64,000 nucleotides of DNA from Burkholderia sp. BCC0506. Lineage in GTDB: Bacteria > Pseudomonadota > Gammaproteobacteria > Burkholderiales > Burkholderiaceae. The notes beneath the pieces are model-generated. The model worked only from the letters and a program-made list of their open reading frames with translations. It was not told the origin of the DNA and searched no databases. Shown here one piece after another: positions 9,756 to 16,762 of the stretch (positions are counted from its first letter, which is position 1; each line of letters begins with the position of its first letter). The DNA lies in the NCBI RefSeq assembly GCF_902833145.1, contig NZ_CADFEN010000007.1, positions 327,456 to 391,455 of the forward strand, given 5' to 3'. A program made the position numbers and the translations under genes.

Positions 9756-10426
9756 CCCGCACCCGCCACGCGGTACGACAGCACGAGCCCGTGCACGAGC
9801 AGCGACCAGCCGTCGAGCGCGACGAACAGGAGCAGCTTGAACGGCACCGAGATCGTCGTCGGCGAGATCATCTGCATGCCGAGCGCCAGCAGGATGTTCG
9901 CGACCAGCAGGTCGACGACGATGAACACGATGTAGATCACGAAGCCGATCTGGAACGCCTTCGTCAACTCGGCGAGCGTGAAGCTCGGCACCAGCACGAG
10001 CAGGTCGTCGTCCTTGATGCCGTCCGCGCGGTTCTTCGGCCACACCGACGTCGCGGTGCGCACGAAGAACTCGCGGTCGCGCTGGCGCGTATGCGACACG
10101 AGGAAATCCTTGATCGGCGGCAGCGCGGCATCGGCGAGCGCGCCGATGTCCGAGGTCGACAATTGCCCCGACGCATCGAAGTGGCGCGCCTGCAGCGCGT
10201 CGCGGATCGACATCCCGACGGGCGCCATGATGAACAGCGACAGGATCAGCGCGATGCCGTTCAGCACGAGGTTCGGCGGCACCTGCTGGATCCCGAGCGC
10301 GGAGCGCAGCAGGCCGAGCACGACCACCAGCTTCGTGTAGCTCGTCACCATCAGCGCCGCGAACGGCGCGATGCCGAGCGCGGCGATCACCGCGATCAGC
10401 GCGACCGGATTCGGCAGGTTGCCCAT
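9752..10426 (-). CDS. sctR: Type III secretion export-gate protein SctR
   Basis: 224 residues, the usual size of the SctR/FliP family. The sequence shows an N-terminal hydrophobic helix, the family signature MVTSYTKLVVVLGLLRSALG, then QQVPPN and a second membrane helix. A periplasmic segment follows (about 75-150) and then two membrane helices with FQIGFVIYIVFIVVDLLVAN and MISP-type motifs. It forms part of the inner-membrane export gate with SctS and SctT. It lies 3 bases after sctQ and overlaps the transglycosylase. No sctS or sctT follows inside the window, which is unusual; they may lie to the left of base 1. Confidence 0.95.
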   Translation of the reverse strand: MGNLPNPVALIAVIAALGIAPFAALMVTSYTKLVVVLGLLRSALGIQQVPPNLVLNGIALILSLFIMAPVGMSIRDALQARHFDASGQLSTSDIGALADAALPPIKDFLVSHTRQRDREFFVRTATSVWPKNRADGIKDDDLLVLVPSFTLAELTKAFQIGFVIYIVFIVVDLLVANILLALGMQMISPTTISVPFKLLLFVALDGWSLLVHGLVLSYRVAGAG

Positions 10427-10429
10427 CGT

Positions 10430-11530
10430 TCAGCGCTCGCGCGGCGCGGGCTGCGTCAGCGTGACGACGCGCACGCCGAGCTTCTGGCCGACCGCGATCA
10501 GGTGGCCGGTGCCGATCAGCATCCCGTTCGCGACGAGATGGATCACGCTCTGGTTGATCCCCTGCTGCAGCTCGATCACGGCGCCCGGCTGCAGCGCGCT
10601 CAGCTCGCCCAACGGCATCGACGTGGGCGGCAGCTCGAAGCGCAGGTCGACCGCGAGGCCGTCGAGCGAGCGCGGTGCGTCGGCGGCCGGCGCGTCGTGC
10701 GTCGTCGGCGGGGCGGAGTCGGTGCGGGTCGGTTCCAAAGGCATCTCCCTGATTCGTTCGACGGTCAGCCGGTTGCCCGACGGCCGTCCGGTGATCTCCC
10801 ACGCCGGCGCGGCCGGCAGCCGCGCGACGCACAGCAGGTTCTGCTCGTGCGCCTGCCAGCGCTCGATCGCGATGATGTCGCCGGCGACGACGTCGGCCAG
10901 CTCGGCTGTCGTCAGCTCGGTGCGGCCGATCTCGAACACGAGCGGCACGGGCAGGCTCGCGTAGGCCGCGCGCGCGTCGGCGAGTGCGGGCGGTGCGGCC
11001 GCGAAGAACACGGCCAGCGCATCCGGCGCGTCGAACAGCAGCGCGCCGTGGCAGCGCCATGCGGCGTCGGCGCGCCGCAGCTCGAAGCGCAGCGCGGCCG
11101 GCGATGCGTGCCAGGCGCGTGCGCCGTCGGGGGGCGGCAGCAGTTCCACGCGCTGCCGCGTCGCCGCCCGCAGCACGGCCGCGAGCGGCGCGCACAGATC
11201 GGCGAGCAGCGCCGCGCGGATCACGGCCGGAACCGCCGGGTCGGCCGCGTCGCCGAGCCATTCGGTTTCCGCGACCGGGTCGATCCACAGCGTGCCGGCG
11301 GCCGGGCCGACGACGAAGCGGTACGCGTGCGCATCGGCGGCCGGTTCGGCGTCGACGCGCCAGCGCACCTCGTACGCGTGTTCGCCGAGCGTGATCGGGA
11401 CGGCGGCCGTCGCGCCGTACGCATGCGACAGCCCGCGCGCGGCGGCGGCGGACAGGCGCGGCAGGTAGGGCGACGCGTCGAGCGCGACCGCGGCCGGCGC
11501 GGCGGCGGGCGGTTCGGAAGCGGCGGGCAT
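10430..11530 (-). CDS. sctQ: Type III secretion sorting-platform protein SctQ
   Basis: About 366 residues if the ATG at 11530 is used. The frame is open further upstream, but that part is Arg/Pro-rich and reads through the intergenic hairpins. No strong ribosome site was seen for either, so the start is uncertain. The C-terminal ~75 residues form a FliN/SpoA domain: DLRFELPPTSMPLGELSALQ, then a PGAVIEL turn and an IVANG-like strand ending GVRVVTL. SctQ builds the cytoplasmic C-ring or sorting platform that presents substrates to the ATPase. Immediately upstream of sctR, so sctQ, sctR and the transglycosylase form one transcription unit. Confidence 0.88.
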   Translation of the reverse strand: MPAASEPPAAAPAAVALDASPYLPRLSAAAARGLSHAYGATAAVPITLGEHAYEVRWRVDAEPAADAHAYRFVVGPAAGTLWIDPVAETEWLGDAADPAVPAVIRAALLADLCAPLAAVLRAATRQRVELLPPPDGARAWHASPAALRFELRRADAAWRCHGALLFDAPDALAVFFAAAPPALADARAAYASLPVPLVFEIGRTELTTAELADVVAGDIIAIERWQAHEQNLLCVARLPAAPAWEITGRPSGNRLTVERIREMPLEPTRTDSAPPTTHDAPAADAPRSLDGLAVDLRFELPPTSMPLGELSALQPGAVIELQQGINQSVIHLVANGMLIGTGHLIAVGQKLGVRVVTLTQPAPRER

Positions 11531-11805
11531 GGCCCGGTTCGCGGCGTCGCCGGCGTCGGCATTCGTCAGGAACAGCGCAGGCACGGCGGGATCGGGGCGG
11601 ATTCGGCGTTGGTTCGACGGGTTGTTCCGGGGCCGGCGGCGCCGAGGGGCGCGCGGCTGCTGCGTCGATTGTAGGGACGGCGATGGCCGCGTGCCGCGCC
11701 GGAATCCGTAGTCGCGGCCACCGCCCGGAGGCGGCGGAAGCGGGGCGCTACGAAGCGTGCCGCAGTGCGGCGCAGCGGCGGCGGGCGCGACGCGACGCCC
11801 GGCGG

Positions 11806-11838
11806 TCAAAAGCAACCGCCGCCCGGAGGCGGCGGTTG
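11806..11838 (-). terminator. Rho-independent terminator after the OmpR-type regulator
   Basis: A perfect 11-bp stem (CAACCGCCGCC at 11813-11823, GGCGGCGGTTG at 11828-11838) with a 4-base loop; on the minus strand it is followed by CTTTTGA. It lies about 140 bases past the regulator stop, so the sctQ unit probably has its own promoter between here and 11530. A shorter copy of the same core (CCGCCCGGAGGCGGCGG) occurs at 11721-11737. Confidence 0.75.
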
Positions 11839-11975
11839 GAGCGCGACTGACTGGCGGGCCGGGCGGTGTGCAGGCCGCATCCGGCTGGCAGGTCGCGAGG
11901 GGCTGCGAATCCGCGCAGCGCGGCGAGGGGGCGCGTGGCCGGCGTGCCGCGAACGGGCGGCGCGCCGGCGCAGCG

Positions 11976-12374
11976 TTACGCGTAGTCGGCGGCCACCGCG
12001 GCGTGCGGCGCCGTGCGCGGCATCGGCGCCGCGTCGTGGCGCTCGACGTGCGTCATCGCGGCGCCGAACAGGACCAGCCGATAGCCGACCGCGTAGATCG
12101 GGATGATTCGCAGGTTCTTGTCGTGTTCGAGCTGCAGCTTCGAGCGGATCCGCGAGATATGGGTGTCGAGCGTGCGCGACGACACGCCGAGCTCGCGGCC
12201 CCACACGGCTTCCTGGATGGCCTGCCGTGTCACGATCTTGTTCATGTTGTCGAGCAGGAATTCGACCACGTCGAATTCGCGCGGCGTAACGTCGACGACC
12301 TTGTTGTCGATTTCGATCGTGCGGCGCACGAAGTTGATTTTTATGTTGTCGATGTACAGGTATTTGCAATCCAT
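11976..12374 (-). CDS. OmpR/PhoB-type winged-helix regulator without receiver domain
   Basis: 132 residues from the ATG at 12374, which has GAGGG about 8 bases upstream; a longer frame to 12458 lacks support. Residues 1-100 are a trans_reg_C winged helix: short beta strands, TPREFDVVEFLLDN, the recognition region SSRTLDTHISRIRSKLQ, and the wing AVGYRLV. There is no receiver or sensor domain, as in HilA/ToxR-like or HrpG-related virulence regulators stripped of their input domain. The 30-residue tail is Ala/His/Pro-rich. It sits just upstream of sctQ with its own terminator and a long upstream region with an operator-like palindrome. Control of the adjacent secretion genes is inferred from position. 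Confidence 0.85.
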   Translation of the reverse strand: MDCKYLYIDNIKINFVRRTIEIDNKVVDVTPREFDVVEFLLDNMNKIVTRQAIQEAVWGRELGVSSRTLDTHISRIRSKLQLEHDKNLRIIPIYAVGYRLVLFGAAMTHVERHDAAPMPRTAPHAAVAADYA

Positions 12375-12850
12375 GGTGGCCCTCGCATGTCCGTAAAGGA
12401 TTGGTTGCGGGCCCTGTGCTGCAACTTCCGGGCCAAGGGGGCGGTTGTCAGGTAGCAATAGCGGGCGGTAGGGGGGGCGGACGGCGTGACAGCCTTGAAT
12501 TCAAAAGAATTTTTAATGGGAACCGCCGGACGATCGATGAAAGGGCCCGACCAATATTGAAGGATTGTTACGTAGCATCGAATGGCGACGTTACGGGACG
12601 TTACGTCCGACGTAACGTGAGGCAAGGCGCCGGTAACAGCGCTCGCCCCGGACTGCCGGCGGGCGGTGGAAACGCTACATGGAACCGTACAACGAAGCAT
12701 GACGACCGTCACTGCCTTCGAACCTCGGGTTGCGCGCTGCCGATCCGACCCACGGTCTCTGGTCGCCGCTTCGAGGGTTGGCGCGCGAGCGTGAGCAGTG
12801 TTACGCGAGGCGGGGCGAGGCCGATCAACGAAACCGTGCTCATGATGGTC
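12375..12850. other. Intergenic region upstream of the T3SS regulator
   Basis: About 480 bases with lower GC than the flanks, between the regulator start and the terminator of the molybdenum hydroxylase operon. Short open frames here have no ribosome sites or recognisable products. The notable content is the TTACG-rich operator-like cluster at 12568-12618. Confidence 0.5.
12587..12618. promoter_or_regulatory. Operator-like palindrome upstream of the T3SS regulator
   Basis: A perfect dyad, ACGTTACGT-CCG-ACGTAACGT (12598-12618), is preceded exactly 10 bp earlier by a direct copy of GACGTTACG (12587-12595). A further TTACG lies at 12568. One-turn spacing suggests a tandem protein-binding site about 215-245 bases before the regulator ATG. 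No binding protein can be named. Confidence 0.5.
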
Positions 12851-12896
12851 CCCAAAAAGAACAATCCCCACTCAGCGTAGTCCGCTAAGAGGGGAT
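12851..12896 (-). terminator. Rho-independent terminator of the iorAB-like operon
   Basis: Minus-strand stem of 14 positions (12883-12896 with 12864-12877) containing one mismatch and one wobble pair, a 5-base loop, then TGTTCTTTTTGG. It lies about 68 bases past the stop of the large subunit. Confidence 0.8.
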
Positions 12897-12963
12897 CGGG
12901 CTGACCATCTCGTTAACGCCGGCCGCCGGGTACCCGTCGCCCCGCAGCCGGCGTCCCGCCGCA

Positions 12964-15168
12964 TCAAGCCTTCGCGCTATCCGCCGAATCGAACGGCAGC
13001 ACGTAATGCCGCTTGCCCGTCGCCGCGAAGATCGCGTTCGCGACGGCCGGCCCGACCGGCGCGACGCCCGGCTCGCCGACGCCGGTCGGCGCTTCGGCCG
13101 ACGGCACGATATGCACCTCGACCTTCGGCATCTCGGCCATCCGCAGCACGTGGTAGCCGTCGAAGTTGCGCTGCTCGACCTGCCCGCCCTTCAGCGTGAT
13201 CGCGCTGTGCATCGCCGCGCCGAGCCCGAAGCCGATGCCGCCCTCCATCTGCGCGGCGACGATGTCGGGATTGATCGCGATCCCGCAGTCGACCGCGCAC
13301 ACCACGCGCTCGACCTTCACCTTGCCGTCCGCATCGACCGAGACCTCGGCCACCTGCGCGACATAGCTCTTGAACGCCTCGGCCACCGCGATCCCGCGCC
13401 CGCGGCCCTTCGGCAGCGGCTTGGCCGGATCCCAGCCGGCCTTCTGCGCGGCCAGATCCAGTACCGCGCGCATGCGCGGCTCCTTCGCGAGCAGGTCGCG
13501 GCGGAACGCGTACGGGTCCTTGCCGGCCGCGTGCGCAGCTTCGTCGATGAACGCCTCGACCGCGTAGGCCGTGTGCGAGCTGCCGACCACGCGCCACCAC
13601 AGCACCGGCAGGCCGACCTTGGTCGTCGTGAGTTCGACCGACACGTTCGGTACCGCGTACGGCAGATTCGCCGCGCCCTCGACCGACGTCGCGTCGATGC
13701 CGTTCTTGACCATGAACGCCTCGAACGGCGTGCCGGCGAGGATCGACTGACCGACGATCCGGTGGCGCCAGCCCACGAGCCGGCCGTCCGCGCTCAGGCC
13801 CGCGTCGAGCTTGTGGAAGTACATCGGCCGGTAGAAGCCGCCCTGGATGTCGTCCTCGCGGGTCCATTGCAGCTTGACGGGCGTGCCGTCCGCGCCGAGC
13901 GCCTTCGCGATCGACACGGCCTCGACCACGTAGTCCGACCACGCGTTCGCGCGCCGGCCGAAGCTGCCGCCTGCGTACAGCGTATGGATCTTCACCTGTT
14001 CCGGCTTCAGCCCGGCCGTCCTGGCCGCGTTGCCCTGGTCGACCGTCTGGAACTGGTCGCCGGCCCAGATCTCGCAGCTGTCCGCGGTCAGCTTGACGAC
14101 CGCGTCGAGCGGCTCCATCGGCGCATGCGCGAGATACGGGAATTCGTACGTCGCGCTGATCTTGCGCGCCGCGCCGGCGATCGCCGCATCGGCGTCGCCG
14201 TCCTTGCGCGCGGATGCGCCCGGCTTCTCGGCGAGCTGCCGGTATTCGCGCATCAGTTCGGCCGAGCCGCGCTTTTCCGCCTGCGTTTCGTCCCAGTCGA
14301 CCTTCAGCGCGTCGCGGCCCTGTTTCGCGGCCCAGAAGCCCGTCGCGACGACCGCGACGCCGCCCGGCACCTGCACGACCGAGACGACGCCCGGCACGGC
14401 CTTCGCGGCCGTCGCGTCGAACGATTTCACCGTCGCGCCGAAGCGCGGCGGCCGCTGCAGCAGCGCGACGCGCATGCCGGGGAAGGTCGTGTCCAGCGTG
14501 AAATGCGCGGTGCCGTCCGATTTCGACGACGCGTCGACGCGAGGAATCCGGTGCCCGATCAGCTTGAAATCGGCCGGCTGCTTCAGCGTGACCTTGTCGG
14601 GCACGGGCAGCTTCGACGCATCGGCGACGAGCGTGCCGTATGCGGCCGTCCTGCCGCTCTTCGCATGCGAGACGACGCCGTCGGCGGTGGTCAGCTCGCC
14701 GGCCGGCACCTTCCAGCGGGCCGCCGCGGCCGACACGAGCATCGCGCGCGCCTTGCCGCCCGCTTCGCGCAGTTGCTGCCACGAGTTCGACATGGCCGAG
14801 CTGCCGCCCGTGCCCTGCATCGTGCCGAACGCGAGGTTCGCATAGCGTTTCGCATCGGCCGGCGCGCTTTCGACGCGCACGCTCGACCAGTCGGCGTCGA
14901 GCTCCTCGGCGACGATCGTCGCGATGCCCGTATACGCGCCCTGGCCCATTTCGACGTGCTTCGCGATGACCGTGACGGCGCCGTCGGGCGTGATGCGCAG
15001 GAATGCGTTCGGCGCGAAATCGCCGGCCGGCGCGGTCGCGGCGAGCGCGCGGCGGCCGAGGCCGGCCCAGTCGAAGCCGATGGTCAGGCTGACGGCGGCC
15101 GCGGCCCCCGCGGCTTTCAGGAACGTGCGGCGCGACGGGCGCACCGTGTTGTCGAGTTCGATCGTCAT
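12964..15168 (-). CDS. Molybdopterin-binding large subunit, isoquinoline 1-oxidoreductase (IorB)-like
   Basis: 734 residues from ATG 15168, with GGGAG just upstream overlapping the stop of the small subunit. The N-terminus has a twin-arginine signal, [16 protein letters not shown], so the folded enzyme is probably exported. The body matches IorB-type single-polypeptide members of the xanthine dehydrogenase family: [18 protein letters not shown] near the start, GGSFGRRAN in the middle, and [17 protein letters not shown] at the C-terminus, where the cofactor-binding Glu normally lies. Together with the preceding iron-sulphur subunit it would hydroxylate an N-heterocycle or oxidise an aldehyde; the substrate cannot be read from sequence. 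Divergent AraC regulator nearby. Confidence 0.88.
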   Translation of the reverse strand: MTIELDNTVRPSRRTFLKAAGAAAAVSLTIGFDWAGLGRRALAATAPAGDFAPNAFLRITPDGAVTVIAKHVEMGQGAYTGIATIVAEELDADWSSVRVESAPADAKRYANLAFGTMQGTGGSSAMSNSWQQLREAGGKARAMLVSAAAARWKVPAGELTTADGVVSHAKSGRTAAYGTLVADASKLPVPDKVTLKQPADFKLIGHRIPRVDASSKSDGTAHFTLDTTFPGMRVALLQRPPRFGATVKSFDATAAKAVPGVVSVVQVPGGVAVVATGFWAAKQGRDALKVDWDETQAEKRGSAELMREYRQLAEKPGASARKDGDADAAIAGAARKISATYEFPYLAHAPMEPLDAVVKLTADSCEIWAGDQFQTVDQGNAARTAGLKPEQVKIHTLYAGGSFGRRANAWSDYVVEAVSIAKALGADGTPVKLQWTREDDIQGGFYRPMYFHKLDAGLSADGRLVGWRHRIVGQSILAGTPFEAFMVKNGIDATSVEGAANLPYAVPNVSVELTTTKVGLPVLWWRVVGSSHTAYAVEAFIDEAAHAAGKDPYAFRRDLLAKEPRMRAVLDLAAQKAGWDPAKPLPKGRGRGIAVAEAFKSYVAQVAEVSVDADGKVKVERVVCAVDCGIAINPDIVAAQMEGGIGFGLGAAMHSAITLKGGQVEQRNFDGYHVLRMAEMPKVEVHIVPSAEAPTGVGEPGVAPVGPAVANAIFAATGKRHYVLPFDSADSAKA

Positions 15169-15170
15169 GG

Positions 15171-15632
15171 TCAGGCTCCCAGCGTCGCGGCCGCGTCGTG
15201 GATCGCGGCCCGGATGCGGGCGTAGGTCGCACAGCGGCACAGGTTGCCGTTCATCGCGGCGTCGATGTCCGCGTCGGTCGGCTTCGGGTTCTGTTCGAGC
15301 AAGGCCGTGGCCGACATGATCTGGCCGGACTGGCAATAGCCGCATTGCGGCACCTGCAGCTTGACCCACGCGGCCTGCACGGCCTGCGCGGGCTTGCTCC
15401 GTAGGCCTTCGATCGTCGTGACGTGCTTGCCCGCGATGCCGGCGAGCGGCAGCACGCACGAGCGGACGGCCTGGCCTTCGAGATGCACCGTGCACGCGCC
15501 GCACTGCGCCATGCCGCAGCCGAATTTCGTGCCGGTCAGTCCCGCGTGTTCGCGAATCGCCCAGAGGACGGGCATCGACGGATCGGCGTCGAGCGTGACG
15601 TTCTTGCCGTTCAGGACAAACGAGGTAGGCAT
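15171..15632 (-). CDS. [2Fe-2S] small subunit of the IorAB-like hydroxylase
   Basis: 153 residues from ATG 15632, with GGAG 8 bases upstream; the frame is open further but lacks support. The N-terminal plant-type ferredoxin fold has [16 protein letters not shown] plus a later single Cys (VRSCVLP). The C-terminal helical domain holds the second cluster, [11 protein letters not shown] and [11 protein letters not shown]. It passes electrons from the molybdenum site to an external acceptor. It has no signal of its own and presumably travels with its Tat-tagged partner. Two bases separate it from the large subunit, so the pair is one operon. Confidence 0.92.
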   Translation of the reverse strand: MPTSFVLNGKNVTLDADPSMPVLWAIREHAGLTGTKFGCGMAQCGACTVHLEGQAVRSCVLPLAGIAGKHVTTIEGLRSKPAQAVQAAWVKLQVPQCGYCQSGQIMSATALLEQNPKPTDADIDAAMNGNLCRCATYARIRAAIHDAAATLGA

Positions 15633-15714
15633 GTTGGTTGTCTCCGTGGGGAAAACCCGCCACACGGGCAGGTTAGCCGGGAGTGTGCGCGAGCCGCCGG
15701 TTTTTGCGTCTACC

Positions 15715-15749
15715 CAATCCTGCAAATTTATTGAACAATCCTGCAAATT
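15715..15749. promoter_or_regulatory. Tandem 14-bp direct repeat between AraC gene and iorAB-like operon
   Basis: CAATCCTGCAAATT occurs twice, at 15715-15728 and 15736-15749, with a 21-bp period (two helical turns). It lies 82 bases before the small-subunit ATG and 64 before the AraC gene. Same-face direct repeats are the typical layout of an AraC-family binding site, and the neighbouring AraC protein is the obvious candidate. Confidence 0.6.
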
Positions 15750-15813
15750 CCCCGCACGCGGCAAGCCGTTTCGCTATGCTCGCGCGACACGGGAAATCAT
15801 TCGAGGATGCGTC

Positions 15814-16737
15814 ATGGACATGACCGATATCGTCGCGTCGCGCGAATCCGGGCGGCGCGAGCTGGCGTCGCTGATCGGCCGTTTCGCGCCGACGGACGGC
15901 TCGCATTCGACGGCCGTGCCGGGCCTGATGCTGCATCGGCACACGCGGCCGGTCGATCTCGGCTGCGCGGTATCGCGCGCCGCGCTGGTGATCGCCGCGC
16001 AGGGCGCGAAGCGCGTGATCGTGGCCGGCCACGCTTACGAATACGACGCCCACAATTGCCTGATTACGTCGATCGACTTGCCGATCCTCTCTCGCGTGAC
16101 GCGCGCGTCGGCGGACGAGCCGTACCTGTGCCTGTCGCTGACGCTCGACCCGCAGCGCATCGTCGAGCTGGCGGCCGAGATGCGGCTGCCCGAGCCCGAC
16201 GCGGGCCCGGAAGGCGAGGGGATCGCGCTCGCCGAGCTGACGCCGCCGCTGCTCGATGCGGCGTTGCGCCTGCTGCGCCTGCTCGATACGCCGGCCGACA
16301 TCGCGGTCGTCGCGCCGCTGATCGAGAAGGAGGTGCTGTACCGGCTGATGACGAGCGGGCAGGGCACGCGGCTGCGGCACATGGCGATCGCCGGCAGCCA
16401 GACGCACCGGATCGCGCGCGCGATCGAATGGATCCGCGATCATTTCGCGGAGCCGATGCGCGTCGAGTCGCTCGCGCAGGCGGTCAACATGAGCGTGTCG
16501 TCGCTGCACCATCATTTCAAGCACGTGACGACGCTGAGCCCGTTGCAGTACCAGAAGCAGCTGCGGCTGCACGAGGCGCGGCGGCTGTTGCTGCGGCAGG
16601 GCGGCGACGTCGGGTCGGTGGCGGCCGTCGTCGGCTACGAAAGCGCGTCGCAATTCAGCCGCGAATACAGCCGGCTGTTCGGCGCGCCGCCGATGCGCGA
16701 CGTCGTGCATCTGCGCAAGAAGGAACTGCTCGGCTGA
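15814..16737 (+). CDS. AraC-family regulator (AraC_N type)
   Basis: 307 residues from ATG 15814 with GAGG about 10 bases upstream. Residues 30-190 look like the AraC_N ligand-sensing domain (HRHTRPVDLGCAVSRAALVI, then AYEYDAHNCL and LPILSRVTRAS). Residues 205-307 carry the double helix-turn-helix (VESLAQAVNMSVSSLHHHFK and VAAVVGYESASQFSREYSRL). It is divergently transcribed from the iorAB-like operon and shares an intergenic region holding a tandem repeat. It probably activates that operon in response to substrate; the inducer is unknown. Confidence 0.88.
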   Translation: MDMTDIVASRESGRRELASLIGRFAPTDGSHSTAVPGLMLHRHTRPVDLGCAVSRAALVIAAQGAKRVIVAGHAYEYDAHNCLITSIDLPILSRVTRASADEPYLCLSLTLDPQRIVELAAEMRLPEPDAGPEGEGIALAELTPPLLDAALRLLRLLDTPADIAVVAPLIEKEVLYRLMTSGQGTRLRHMAIAGSQTHRIARAIEWIRDHFAEPMRVESLAQAVNMSVSSLHHHFKHVTTLSPLQYQKQLRLHEARRLLLRQGGDVGSVAAVVGYESASQFSREYSRLFGAPPMRDVVHLRKKELLG

Positions 16738-16762
16738 CGGGCGGCCGGCCGCCGGCCGCGCA

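Noticed and set aside
13006-15225. 739-codon plus-strand open frame
   Set aside because: Antisense of the IorB-like gene, which has clear family motifs and a Tat signal.
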